A stretch of 53,224 nucleotides of DNA from Alphaproteobacteria bacterium (GTDB lineage: Bacteria; Pseudomonadota; Alphaproteobacteria; Rhodospirillales; Magnetospirillaceae): NCBI GenBank assembly GCA_021325215.1, contig JAJPHO010000045.1:1-53224 (forward strand), in the 5' to 3' direction. Numbering within the stretch: position 1 is the first letter of the stretch; every line of letters starts with the position of its first letter. This document shows, piece by piece, positions 41,384 through 49,744 of the stretch. The translations under genes were made by a program, and so were the position numbers. The notes beneath the pieces were generated by a model that searched no databases, was not told the origin of the DNA, and was given only the letters and a program-made list of their open reading frames with translations.

Positions 41384-41807
41384 GGATCGCGCCCCCACGG
41401 AGGCGCGCGATAGCCGCGGCGACCGCCTCTCGGCGACTGCCCACCTGGTCATACAGCGACCCGACATTGGCCCAGGGCAGATCCAACGTCATCTTCTGCA
41501 GCACGATCAGCGAAGCACGCAGCGCCTTCTCCTCCTCGAGGAGATCCTCGAGCGTGGCGTCGTCGATAGACGACTTCGGCGCGCGGAGGCGGTCGAAGAC
41601 CGGTTTGAGCTCACCTTGCTCAGCCGCATACATCAGCATGTCGACCAGGATGTCGAACGGCAGCTCAGGGGACCCGCGGGAGATCTTCCCGCTGGCGTCG
41701 GGATAAGCGTATTTGATCGAACGCTCGGTGTAGTTTCCCTTGTCCCAGGAAGCCCAACCGATACGCAGCTCGCCGTCTTTATAGGGAATCTTGTGAGTGG
41801 TAATCAC
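41376..41807 (-). CDS. Hypothetical protein, 143 aa
   Basis: Not recognised. The N-terminal part is strand-rich (KIPYKDGELRIGWASWDKGN); the rest is helical with an acidic segment (DDATLEDLLEEEKALRASL). It starts with GTG at 41807. It overlaps the downstream 195-aa gene by eight bases and belongs to the cargo operon. Confidence 0.5.
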   Translation of the reverse strand: MITTHKIPYKDGELRIGWASWDKGNYTERSIKYAYPDASGKISRGSPELPFDILVDMLMYAAEQGELKPVFDRLRAPKSSIDDATLEDLLEEEKALRASLIVLQKMTLDLPWANVGSLYDQVGSRREAVAAAIARLRGGAIHG

Positions 41808-41855
41808 GGCAGAAAGGTCTCCTTCGTCATGAAGCTGCAGCCGGGGGCGGTAATC

Positions 41856-42155
41856 TCAAATAGGGATCTGCGCCTTGACGACGCTGAGCAGAGCATCGCC
41901 CAAAGCCGCTTCCGCAGGGTCATGGTCATCCGCTTCGGCCCACTCGGTCGGAATGACAAGCTGGCCGGAGGGGAAGGGAAAAAACTTGTCGTTGGTGAAT
42001 ACGGACGTGAAGAAGGTGTCATCAGGGTGGACACCCGCTTCAGTCCGATAGCCGCGCGTTGCCTTGACGGGCTCTTTCATCTGGGGATTTCGTACCCAGA
42101 CCACCTGCTGGAACGGCGCCGTATTGATGGGCTTCCAGTTTTTCGTCTCATTCAT
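41856..42155 (-). CDS. Hypothetical phage-type small protein, 99 aa
   Basis: The N-terminus WKPINTAPFQQVVWVRNPQM resembles small phage and plasmid proteins of the DUF551 kind (W-x-x-I-x-x-A-P). A strong AAAGGAGG precedes the ATG at 42155, which overlaps the stop of the 118-aa gene. Function unknown. Confidence 0.5.
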   Translation of the reverse strand: MNETKNWKPINTAPFQQVVWVRNPQMKEPVKATRGYRTEAGVHPDDTFFTSVFTNDKFFPFPSGQLVIPTEWAEADDHDPAEAALGDALLSVVKAQIPI

Positions 42156-42504
42156 CTATGCCTCCTTTTGCCATGACGGCGGCGTTGGCGGATTGCGGGC
42201 CTTTCCAGCCTCGATCAGCCCCAATCGACGATCTCTTCGTGGTCGTAGCCAAGCGTTCGCGGATCTTGGCTGTAGCCGCACGGCGAAGCCCCTCCAGTTC
42301 CTGATAGACCTCGATGATCAATCGCCTCTCAGCCTCCGTCCGCCCATCTTGCATGCGCAACACGGCCCTCTTCGCCATATCGATTCCATCTGCATGCGCA
42401 TCGAGGACCGCGTCCGCCTCGATCTCTGCCACCAATGCGGCCACCGCAGCAAGCCGGTCAGCTCGGCGGGCGCGTTTCTGAGCGGGGATAGCGACACGGA
42501 CCAA
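42148..42504 (-). CDS. Hypothetical helical protein, 118 aa
   Basis: Basic and helical (RRADRLAAVAALVAEIEADA, RRLIIEVYQELEGLRRAAT), with no membrane segment. The start is TTG at 42504, supported by GAGGAG six bases upstream. It begins 10 bases after the NADAR fusion gene and overlaps the next. Unknown function; the helices could form a coiled coil. Confidence 0.5.
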   Translation of the reverse strand: MVRVAIPAQKRARRADRLAAVAALVAEIEADAVLDAHADGIDMAKRAVLRMQDGRTEAERRLIIEVYQELEGLRRAATAKIRERLATTTKRSSIGADRGWKGPQSANAAVMAKGGIDE

Positions 42505-42514
42505 AGCGGTCTCC

Positions 42515-43678
42515 TCAGTGTTCGGCAGCAGCGAGAGAGGTACGCAGTTCAGCCCGGAGATCCATCCAGAGCCGGCCGAGCATATTTTGCCCGGTGCGAT
42601 TTGGCCCCCAACCCCAAAAGTCGTCGCGCCAGGAGTTTTCGACCAGTTCGCGATCGCCAGTGGCGAGCAGCTTACGGCGCACGTATTCGTGCTGAAGCGC
42701 TTTGGCGCGGATGATCATTCGCATTTTTTCCACCTTCACGTCGTTCCAGTCGGCGCGCTGAAGATGTTTGTTTTCCTGCGCGATCTTGAAGGCATCGTGG
42801 GCGGAAGTTGCACGCTGAACAGCATCGGCGACCGCCATTGCCTGTTCGCTTGGTACGGCGCCACCCAGACGACCGTTGGCAGCTCCGGTCGCAAAGCGAA
42901 GCCAGTGGTAGCAGTGCTCGGCGGTCTTAAACCTGTGGTTAGAAGTCCACTCGACTTCGAAGCTGCTGAAGTTCGAGAGAACATAAAAATCCTGCTCGTA
43001 GAAACAGACTCGTTCCGGCGTGTCAAGGCCATGGCACTGGACTTCCGACCGCGGCATCGGTTCGATGCCACAGAGACCGCCAGCAGCCGCCACCACGAAA
43101 TCAGGAACGCCGCGGCTGTCGCAACCACTTCCCTCCGGCGGCATGTATTTTTCCACGATCCACGCCAGACTCGAATTCATCGCGCGAAAGCGAGCTGCGA
43201 TATCATGCAAGCCTGCAGCGCCAAGCTCAGCGAGCATGCCTTCCGCATCGGGCTCGAGGGTGATTTGAGGCAACGGCGAATATTTCGGCTTCGCAGCCTG
43301 CTTCGCCCTGATCTGCTCAACCTTTTGCCAGACCCGATGGAGCTCGCTTTCTCCGGCCTGGTGCATATCGGCCCCGCTGGCGAGGCACAGAGCGGCCAGC
43401 GTGACCATTACGCCTCCGACTTCCTGCTGCAGGTCACCGACCGGGCGGCCGAAGACATAATTCACCAACTCGAAAGCCTCGTTCATCTGGCAGCCGTTCG
43501 CTTGCACAAGCTCCAGGGCTTCTTCCAGAAAGCGATGGTTCCGCTCGACCTTGTCGGCACTAATCTCGGCCCCGAAGCAGAACCCCATCCACGACGCGAC
43601 GCGCGTCTGGAAGCTCGCCGTCGATTGATCAGGCGCCGCATGATATGCAGCGGTGATCTTCCTCTCTTCCTCGGTCAA
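42515..43678 (-). CDS. NTP pyrophosphatase (MazG-like) fused to NADAR/YbiA domain
   Basis: About 387 aa, two enzymes in one chain. N-terminal (about 20-125) all-alpha NTP pyrophosphatase: WMGFCFGAEI, HRFLEEALELVQANG with the E-x3-E metal site and QQEVGGVMVTLAALC. C-terminal (about 225-385) NADAR/YbiA domain: FYVLSNFSSFEVEW, FKTAEHCYHWLRF, WNDVKVEKMRMIIRAKA, DDFWGWGPNRTGQNMLGRLW. NADAR proteins cleave N-glycosidic bonds in ADP-ribose-type and riboflavin-pathway compounds. The start is TTG at 43678 with GGAGG eight bases upstream; the frame is open further upstream but there it overlaps the 94-aa gene. Second gene of the cargo operon. Confidence 0.82.
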   Translation of the reverse strand: MTEEERKITAAYHAAPDQSTASFQTRVASWMGFCFGAEISADKVERNHRFLEEALELVQANGCQMNEAFELVNYVFGRPVGDLQQEVGGVMVTLAALCLASGADMHQAGESELHRVWQKVEQIRAKQAAKPKYSPLPQITLEPDAEGMLAELGAAGLHDIAARFRAMNSSLAWIVEKYMPPEGSGCDSRGVPDFVVAAAGGLCGIEPMPRSEVQCHGLDTPERVCFYEQDFYVLSNFSSFEVEWTSNHRFKTAEHCYHWLRFATGAANGRLGGAVPSEQAMAVADAVQRATSAHDAFKIAQENKHLQRADWNDVKVEKMRMIIRAKALQHEYVRRKLLATGDRELVENSWRDDFWGWGPNRTGQNMLGRLWMDLRAELRTSLAAAEH

Positions 43679-43739
43679 TTCGATTCCCTCCAAGGGTTCA
43701 CACAGCTTGGCTATCGCCGCTGGTGACAGCGTTGGACCG

Positions 43740-44024
43740 TTAGGCCTCGACGGGCTCCCGCTCGATCTCAATCTCCAGCACCTGCCCCTCTCCGACCTCG
43801 ATCCCCATTTCCTTGGGCGGTCCGTAGCCCTCGATGAACGTGGTAAAGTCGTCGACGATGCCGCGGGCGCCCAGCTGGGCGAGGTGTTCGACATGCTCGG
43901 TGATGCCGTCAAAGTCATAAAAATTGTCCCGGAACTCCTGCATGAATTCCGGGGTGAACTTGCTCTCGTCCACCGTGACCTTGACCTTTTGGGTGACGAG
44001 GACCTCGAACGTCTTGATCGACAT
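43740..44024 (-). CDS. Hypothetical acidic protein, first gene of the cargo operon
   Basis: 94 aa. It begins with a strand pair (TFEVLVTQKVKVTVDESKF), then a helix (TPEFMQEFRDNFYDFDGI) and ends acidic. No family name recognised; similar small proteins occur in phages and plasmids as far as I recall. GGAGG precedes the ATG at 44024 by seven bases. It is driven by the promoter at 44055-44083. Confidence 0.55.
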   Translation of the reverse strand: MSIKTFEVLVTQKVKVTVDESKFTPEFMQEFRDNFYDFDGITEHVEHLAQLGARGIVDDFTTFIEGYGPPKEMGIEVGEGQVLEIEIEREPVEA

Positions 44025-44039
44025 AACTGCACCTCCGCT

Positions 44040-44083
44040 GACACTGTATCGACAGTATCACCGCAGTATCATCACAGTGTCAA
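44040..44083 (-). promoter_or_regulatory. Cargo-operon promoter overlapped by four CAGTATC-like operator repeats
   Basis: On the minus strand TTGACA (44083-44078), a 17-base spacer and TGATAC (44060-44055). On the plus strand four heptamers CTGTATC (44044), CAGTATC (44053), CAGTATC (44064) and CAGTGTC (44075) are spaced 9, 11 and 11 bases. The outer flanks form the inverted repeat GACACTGT / ACAGTGTC (44040-44047, 44074-44081). The repeats cover both promoter elements, so a repressor binding here would block transcription. Confidence 0.65.
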
Positions 44084-44097
44084 GATTTTCGAAGTAA

Positions 44098-44128
44098 CCG
44101 CCGCCGGCGGGGAGATCGCCGGCGGCGG
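44098..44128 (-). terminator. Hairpin downstream of icmB
   Basis: A perfect 11-bp GC-rich stem (44098-44108 with 44118-44128) with a 9-base loop, 55 bases beyond the icmB stop. Only a few T's follow on the minus strand. Probably ends the dotH-icmB operon before the cargo promoter. Confidence 0.55.
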
Positions 44129-44183
44129 CTCGCACTGGTGACTTCGCCGAGGCGACGACGAGGACACACCCGCGATATGGATT

Positions 44184-47100
44184 CTATTCGGCAGGCACCT
44201 GCTCGGGCAGCAGCTTCGATTCGGCGAGCATCCGTGAGCTCGCGCTATCGGCGCCCTGCCCTCTCCCGCTACCGCCCCATTGCCGATTGATCATCTCCTC
44301 CAGGATTTCCTGGGCAACTGAACAACCTGCCATCTCGTCGGAAATCCCGGCAGCGGCCCGATACGCCGTCCGGCGCTCCACCTCGCTCTTGGCGCTTCCT
44401 TCAGGGAAGACTTGCGCCAGGATCTGCCGGGCGCGCTTCGGCCCGAACTCCTTGTAGAGCCCATTGCGAATCTCGACATCTTCGGCGGTGGTCGAGAGCG
44501 CCCACAGCTTGATCGGACCCGCGCTGGACACCAGGTACTGCATATACTGACCGTTCTTCGTCCGCAGGATCGCCAGCATAGGCGCACCCCAGCTTTTCGG
44601 ACCGTTGAGCCTGGTGCGCAGCACCACTTTCGCTGTCTCGCCCAAATTGAACTTAGCCGCCACATCTTCAACGCCGACGCCTTCGCCGCCGGCGCCGAAG
44701 ATGTAAATCCCGGTCGCCAGCTTGACCATCGGATCGGAGAAGTCTTCGATCAGCTGGGACGACATATAGACCTGCATATTCCACTTTCGGCCTTCGCGGC
44801 CGTCGGTCATCACCTGGGTGCGAGCGTGCGTCACGCCCTCGGTCCGGTGGAATTCGTCATAGCCGAGGCGCTTGGGCACCGCCCTCATTTCGGGAATCGT
44901 TTTTGCGTAATAGTCGCGGTAGAGCGGATCGACCTCGTTGACCAGCTCGTCGTCGAGCATCCAGGTCTTCGTCATCGCGTGGCGGGCCAGCATATACATG
45001 ATGCCGCTCTGCTTGCGCTCCTCGTCGCCACCCTTCGGCGCAACGTCGGCCAGGTCGAGAATGCAGACCCTGGCACCGCCGATATCGAACTTCGTCGGGC
45101 CGGCAAGGACAGGATATTGCTTGGTGGCGGCCATGATGGCGAATTCGAAGAAGGCCAACACGGATTCGGAGCTGCTGCCCACCATCTTGTCGGCCAGCAA
45201 CGTGCGCACGCGAGGCTTCCGCGCCGCCACTACCGCATCACCCAGAAGGGGCGAGGCATAGCATTGGGCCAGGCCGCGCTCATGATGGGCACCAACGGCG
45301 AACAGCTTGTCCACCACCTCCCACCATAGGGGCTCTCTGCTCAGCTTGATCCCGTGCCGCTCCAGCGCTGCGTCGACCAGCGGCTCGATCCCTTCGAGAT
45401 AGCCGTGCGGTTCCGCGCCATTGTCCTCCTTGTCGGAGCGCATCTGATACATTTCGTCGATGACGAAGGTGATCAGCTCGGCAAGGCCTGGCGGCGGGAC
45501 GTCCTGCCCAGCAGACAGGCAGATCACCATCATCAGGTTGCGCAGGAATACCAGCCCGCTTTGCGGCGGCTTGCGGCAACCCGGCGGGGTGTCATAGGGA
45601 TTGATCGCCCCGTCGATCGACATCCTCAGCTTGAAGAAAGCCGCTTCGTGCTTCCTGCCGGCCGGCAGCCCTTCGCGCACGACCGAGATGACACCGCTGC
45701 CCGACGGGCCGATATCCATCACCCCGAGATAGGGCAGCTCCGCCTTCGTGTTGCTGAGGATATAGCTGAGATTGAACATGTTGGCCTGGGCGCTCTTGCC
45801 GCTGCCGGGTTCGCCGAAATACAGGTCGAACCAGAAATTCTGCAATGAGGTGCCAAGGCCTAGCGGCCAGATTTTGCCATCGGCCGAGCGCAGCAGGACC
45901 GCGCCATTCTTCCAGGGCGAGCTTGGCCGCTGCAGCGGCAAAAGCCGGACAACCTTCTCGAGCGGGCCGCCGGCGGCCGGCGCCGTCGATTTACGGTGGA
46001 GCGCCAGCGCCGAGGCGAGCGTGCTCTGGAGCGGATCACCAGCACCGCGCTCGGTCTGGCAATAGCCCCACCGGTCGACCGTCTCCATCAGCGCCGAGAC
46101 CCGCCGCTCGAGCAGGTCCTCCTCCCCGATCGGCGCCCAGGTCGCCAGCGTCACCCTCAATTTGACAATCGGCTGGTCTTTGACCGCCAGCAGACCCTTG
46201 ATGGACTCGGCGATGAGACCATTGTCGCTGTTGGCGAAGGCAAGCATGGCGGCGATCATCTTGAGGAAGCGCTTGCCGCCCAGGCCACCGCTTTCGATCA
46301 GGAACGAAATCCGGAAGGGGATGTTCCTCGGCAGCTTGTTCAACAGGACCTGGAAAGGCTCCTCCTCCTGGGGGAGAAGCGCGACATCGATCCCTGACCA
46401 AAGGCGGCAGCCGATCTTCTCGACCGTCCCCGAGATATCTTTGGCGTCACACCCCCTGGAAATCTGATGCGGCAGAGGCGGCCACAACACGTCAGACGGA
46501 TCGTCATCCGGTCCGGTCGGAAAGCGTGGACGGGTGTCGTCGCCCGGCAGGCAAGCCCTCCAATTATCGGCGTCGGGATCGACCTCGCCAGTAACCTCGG
46601 CCCGGGCCCGCTTTACAGCCGAGTGGACGTCGATCAATTCCGCCTGCATCCCATTGTCCTGGAACAGGCTCATCAGCGTGTCGACCGTGCCCTCGTGCTT
46701 TACCAGCAGCTCGCGGACAGCGCGGAACGGATATTGGGCGTTGCGGGCCTTCACCCACACACGCTCCACCGCCTTGGCCGCCAGACGCTTCCACTCCGCT
46801 TTCGCCAGCGCGGCCGGCGACGTCCAAAAAACGATGTAGCAGGCTTCCCACGCGAGATGCTTGGCGAGGTTTTTCCCCTCCTCCTCGATCAGATCGTCGA
46901 GATCGATCCCCTTCGCCGCGGCGGCGGAGCGAAGCGGCTTCAGCATTTTGGGGATCAGCGCCAGGCTGCGGTCCTTGTCCCGGCAGAACCATACCTGCAT
47001 GTGGGCGCCGGGACGGTCGAAGATCGGACGGAGTTCACGGCTGACCAGGTTGACCATGTCCTCGTATTCGACATTGCCGGACAGCTTCCGCGTGCCATCC

Positions 47101-47246
47101 AGACGAATCATCGACACCAACGAACCGTCATAGCCCACCAGCGTCGTCGAGTTCTCCGCGGTCTCCAGCGTGATGAAGGTGTCGAGCGACCGCTTCAGGG
47201 ACATCTGAATGATGGCGGCGATCTCTTCGACGGTTTCGATGATCAT
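44184..47246 (-). CDS. icmB: IcmB/DotO/TraU VirB4-class secretion ATPase
   Basis: 1020 aa, the usual size of the family. An inner-membrane-associated ATPase that energises the channel. Walker A is in FGEPGSGKSAQANMFNLSY near residue 480; Walker B is LGYDEFHRT near 795, the YDE-H box typical of IcmB/TraU. Other family-like segments are ISFLIESGGLGGKRFLK, GAINPYDTPPGCRKP and VILDLADVAPKGG-like ICILDLADVAPKGG. The C-terminus has no membrane segment. It overlaps the upstream 445-aa gene as ATGA. Confidence 0.92.
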   Translation of the reverse strand: MIIETVEEIAAIIQMSLKRSLDTFITLETAENSTTLVGYDGSLVSMIRLDGTRKLSGNVEYEDMVNLVSRELRPIFDRPGAHMQVWFCRDKDRSLALIPKMLKPLRSAAAAKGIDLDDLIEEEGKNLAKHLAWEACYIVFWTSPAALAKAEWKRLAAKAVERVWVKARNAQYPFRAVRELLVKHEGTVDTLMSLFQDNGMQAELIDVHSAVKRARAEVTGEVDPDADNWRACLPGDDTRPRFPTGPDDDPSDVLWPPLPHQISRGCDAKDISGTVEKIGCRLWSGIDVALLPQEEEPFQVLLNKLPRNIPFRISFLIESGGLGGKRFLKMIAAMLAFANSDNGLIAESIKGLLAVKDQPIVKLRVTLATWAPIGEEDLLERRVSALMETVDRWGYCQTERGAGDPLQSTLASALALHRKSTAPAAGGPLEKVVRLLPLQRPSSPWKNGAVLLRSADGKIWPLGLGTSLQNFWFDLYFGEPGSGKSAQANMFNLSYILSNTKAELPYLGVMDIGPSGSGVISVVREGLPAGRKHEAAFFKLRMSIDGAINPYDTPPGCRKPPQSGLVFLRNLMMVICLSAGQDVPPPGLAELITFVIDEMYQMRSDKEDNGAEPHGYLEGIEPLVDAALERHGIKLSREPLWWEVVDKLFAVGAHHERGLAQCYASPLLGDAVVAARKPRVRTLLADKMVGSSSESVLAFFEFAIMAATKQYPVLAGPTKFDIGGARVCILDLADVAPKGGDEERKQSGIMYMLARHAMTKTWMLDDELVNEVDPLYRDYYAKTIPEMRAVPKRLGYDEFHRTEGVTHARTQVMTDGREGRKWNMQVYMSSQLIEDFSDPMVKLATGIYIFGAGGEGVGVEDVAAKFNLGETAKVVLRTRLNGPKSWGAPMLAILRTKNGQYMQYLVSSAGPIKLWALSTTAEDVEIRNGLYKEFGPKRARQILAQVFPEGSAKSEVERRTAYRAAAGISDEMAGCSVAQEILEEMINRQWGGSGRGQGADSASSRMLAESKLLPEQVPAE

Positions 47247-48580
47247 CTTGCAGCCCCCGCCATTTCGCCCACTACCGCACTGAATTCTTCGACTGGAGCG
47301 GTCGCCAGCTCATCCAGCTGGTAGACCACATCGCGTTGCCCCATGGCGCGCAGCAGGGCGACCGGTCCAACCTTCGCCTCCCCGCCCCAGGTGGCGTCAT
47401 CCACCTTGCCCGTCCGCATAGCAAAACCCATTGGCACCTCGAGGCCCAAGCCCAGGGCGTCCCGGATCAGGCGCTGGCGGTCGCGCGCCGCCGGCGCCAC
47501 CACCGTCACCGTCCCGGTGCCGTAGGAAAAAACCTGCCACCCCTTGCGGCTCAACAATTCGGCCAGCATGAACATCTGCATCCGATCGGCCGCACGAAGC
47601 CAAGACGCCCGCCAGGAGATCCTCGCCGTCTGCCCCCGTGGGGGTCTGGATTCACGGCGCGTCGCTCCGACCCAGAGATTTTCGGCGGCCAACCCGACCG
47701 ACCAGGACGACAGCGCCGCCGCCGAACCCAATGCCCCCTCGATATGTTCGCCGAGCTGCATCGATCCATAGCCGCCGCCGACCCATGCCCCGATCACCTC
47801 GACATTCGCGAACTGCGACAGGACGCCCAGCTCGGGCGATGTCACCCATTCACGCCGGATCGGCCGGTCCATCTCGTCACGGGCGCCAAGGCCAAAGCCC
47901 AGCGTGTCGCCGACGCCGTCGATGCCGTGGATCTTGACCCGGGCGACGGCTGGGACGTCGAGTTCCATAAGCCATTGCAGCCGCTTGCCCGGCGGCGGGA
48001 GACGGGATTCGGTCAGGTGTCGCCAAGGTCCGAGCGGTACCGGCTGGCGGAACATCGCCGCGGCGTGGACCAGCCTGGGCACGCTGAGCGCCACCAACTC
48101 GGTCTCCTTGGCGACGCGCAGCGGCGTCCGCGTCCATTCCTGCAGCGCATCGCGCGTGACCTCAGTCGCCTTGCCGTCGGGGAATTCGGGCGGATCCAGC
48201 AGGTCCGCCATCTCGTGCGCCAGGGATGCGGCGCGCAGGCGGTGAACGCCCATCGCCCTCGACACGGTCATCACATGGCTGAAGAGGCCCGCCAGATAGG
48301 AAACCCGGACGGAGTCGTCGATGCCGACGACCCCCCACTCTTCCTCGATCCGATCGAGCCTAATTCGCAGATAGCCGGCATGGCGCAGCCAGCCATTCCA
48401 GCCCTGGCCACTTTCATGGAAGGCATCGAAGCCAAGATTGGAAAGCCACAAACAGCCGGTATCGAGGTCACCGATGCCGGCGATCCGCATCGACTCCCCG
48501 CCGTTCGCGGAAACCCAGCCAGGGCCGGGTTTGCCGTTGTCGAACAGCACCACACCAAACTGTTCCGGTTCAGCGCCCAC
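47243..48580 (-). CDS. Hypothetical protein between DotN and IcmB (TraT position)
   Basis: 445 aa, soluble, of mixed fold, no signal peptide or P-loop. Recognisable features are limited: FDNGKPGPGWVSANGGESM near the N-terminus and several Trp-rich segments (GWNGWLRHAGYLRI, ISWRASWLRAADRMQM). In R64 a gene of unclear function (traT) precedes traU (icmB), and this one holds the same place; I cannot confirm homology. It starts with GTG at 48580 two bases after the DotN stop and is coupled to icmB, so it is likely an IcmB partner or assembly factor. Confidence 0.65.
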   Translation of the reverse strand: MGAEPEQFGVVLFDNGKPGPGWVSANGGESMRIAGIGDLDTGCLWLSNLGFDAFHESGQGWNGWLRHAGYLRIRLDRIEEEWGVVGIDDSVRVSYLAGLFSHVMTVSRAMGVHRLRAASLAHEMADLLDPPEFPDGKATEVTRDALQEWTRTPLRVAKETELVALSVPRLVHAAAMFRQPVPLGPWRHLTESRLPPPGKRLQWLMELDVPAVARVKIHGIDGVGDTLGFGLGARDEMDRPIRREWVTSPELGVLSQFANVEVIGAWVGGGYGSMQLGEHIEGALGSAAALSSWSVGLAAENLWVGATRRESRPPRGQTARISWRASWLRAADRMQMFMLAELLSRKGWQVFSYGTGTVTVVAPAARDRQRLIRDALGLGLEVPMGFAMRTGKVDDATWGGEAKVGPVALLRAMGQRDVVYQLDELATAPVEEFSAVVGEMAGAAR

Positions 48581-48582
48581 CG

Positions 48583-49311
48583 TCAGGAAATCCCCAGCTG
48601 CGCGGAAGCCTTGTGCAGCTCGTCCGCCCAGGTCTTGGGCAGATGCTTCCCATATGGCCCCTGATCGGCGGACCGCCAGAACATCACAGCCTCGCCGATG
48701 ATGTTCTTGGATTCCTTGTCGTCACGCCGCATCAGCTTCTTTTCCGGCAGCAGCCGGAGCCCGGCGAGCTGGCCGCGACGGGCGTCGAAGCCGTCGCGGC
48801 CGAGTTCACCGACCAGGTCGGAAATCGCATCGGCCAGGATGCCGGGGTCTGGGGACACCTCGAGACGCTTCCGCGCCTCGTCCACCCGGCTCTCCAAAAC
48901 CCCCAAGGCCGATTGTGCCCATGTGCGCGGTTCGCCTACCACGCCTTGCGCCACCCAGATGGCGCGGACGATGTGATGCAGAGCAGCCTGACCGATCTCC
49001 GGAAGCCAGATCAGGCGACCGGCGCGCTGCTCGCCGGCAACATCGAGGTGCAGCACCAGGTGGCACAGGAAACACACCGTCTCCCCGTCTTCCACCGATG
49101 TCACCGGCGCATCATCTTCCCATTGACCGTCGATCCGATGGACCTCCTGCCATTGGGTCGAGCGGAACCCGCAATACCTGCAGGTGAAGTCGTCACGCTG
49201 GAAGACTTCCGGCAGGCTCTCCGCCACCGCCTTGCTCAGCACGGCCACTCGGCCGCGCTGAGACGAGGTGCTGACGGAAAAGCCAAGAGCCCGCAGGGCT
49301 GGGGTTCCCAT
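48583..49311 (-). CDS. dotN: DotN/IcmJ zinc protein of the coupling complex
   Basis: 242 aa. In Legionella DotN (IcmJ) binds the DotL tail and has an HNH-like zinc fold without nuclease activity. Here VFQRDDFTCRYCGFRS (Cys44, Cys47) and ETVCFLCHLVLHLD (Cys80, Cys83) supply the four zinc ligands; LIWLPEIGQAALHHIVRAIW matches IcmJ LIYLPELTQAELNSL, and the C-terminal GLRLLPEKKLM matches NIRLLPSRAKF, as I recall them. It starts nine bases after the IcmD stop. The order DotN then IcmB (with one gene between) recalls Legionella icmJ-icmB. Confidence 0.85.
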   Translation of the reverse strand: MGTPALRALGFSVSTSSQRGRVAVLSKAVAESLPEVFQRDDFTCRYCGFRSTQWQEVHRIDGQWEDDAPVTSVEDGETVCFLCHLVLHLDVAGEQRAGRLIWLPEIGQAALHHIVRAIWVAQGVVGEPRTWAQSALGVLESRVDEARKRLEVSPDPGILADAISDLVGELGRDGFDARRGQLAGLRLLPEKKLMRRDDKESKNIIGEAVMFWRSADQGPYGKHLPKTWADELHKASAQLGIS

Positions 49312-49320
49312 TCCGCCCTC

Positions 49321-49731
49321 TTAGAAGTTCGGCTTGCTGACGGTGTTGCTGCCAGTCAGCTTCAGGGTGCCCTGGGTCAGCACGACCACGGTGGTGGCGC
49401 TGATCAGCGCGACGCCGGCCAGCATCTCGACGATGATGCCCATGATGCTGATCTGCGCGTTGGGATTCTTGGAATGCTTGCGCCACTCGATCAGGCCATG
49501 CACGACGAAGCCGAGACCCGCCGCATAAGCGACGCCGGCCAGCAAGGCCGGGATCAGGGCGATATCGGACGTAAGACCCGAGAGCGAACTGCCGAGGGTC
49601 TGAGCCGTCGCCGACTTCGTCGCGATCAGTTCACTGCTGAGCGCCATGAGCGTGGTCTGCAGGGAAACCACGCCGCGGAGGGCGTAGTGATTGATCGCCC
49701 CTCGCACCTTTCGAACCACCTGAAACATCAC
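49321..49731 (-). CDS. icmD: IcmD/DotP/TraR small inner-membrane protein
   Basis: 136 aa with two membrane segments, IALIPALLAGVAYAAGLGFV and IIVEMLAGVALISATTVVVL. The core SLSGLTSDIALIPALLAGVA and HGLIEWRKHSKNPN match the DotP/IcmD and DotE pattern: membrane segment, then a short basic loop with an N-P motif, then a second segment. Part of the inner-membrane assembly. It lies 13 bases from dotE. Confidence 0.8.
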   Translation of the reverse strand: MMFQVVRKVRGAINHYALRGVVSLQTTLMALSSELIATKSATAQTLGSSLSGLTSDIALIPALLAGVAYAAGLGFVVHGLIEWRKHSKNPNAQISIMGIIVEMLAGVALISATTVVVLTQGTLKLTGSNTVSKPNF

Positions 49732-49744
49732 TTTTCTCCCTTGT

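Noticed and set aside
43679-44044. N-terminal extension of the NTP pyrophosphatase-NADAR protein
   Set aside because: The extra 120 residues are Ser/Arg-rich and overlap the 94-aa gene in another frame; a TTG with a good ribosome site lies at 43678.
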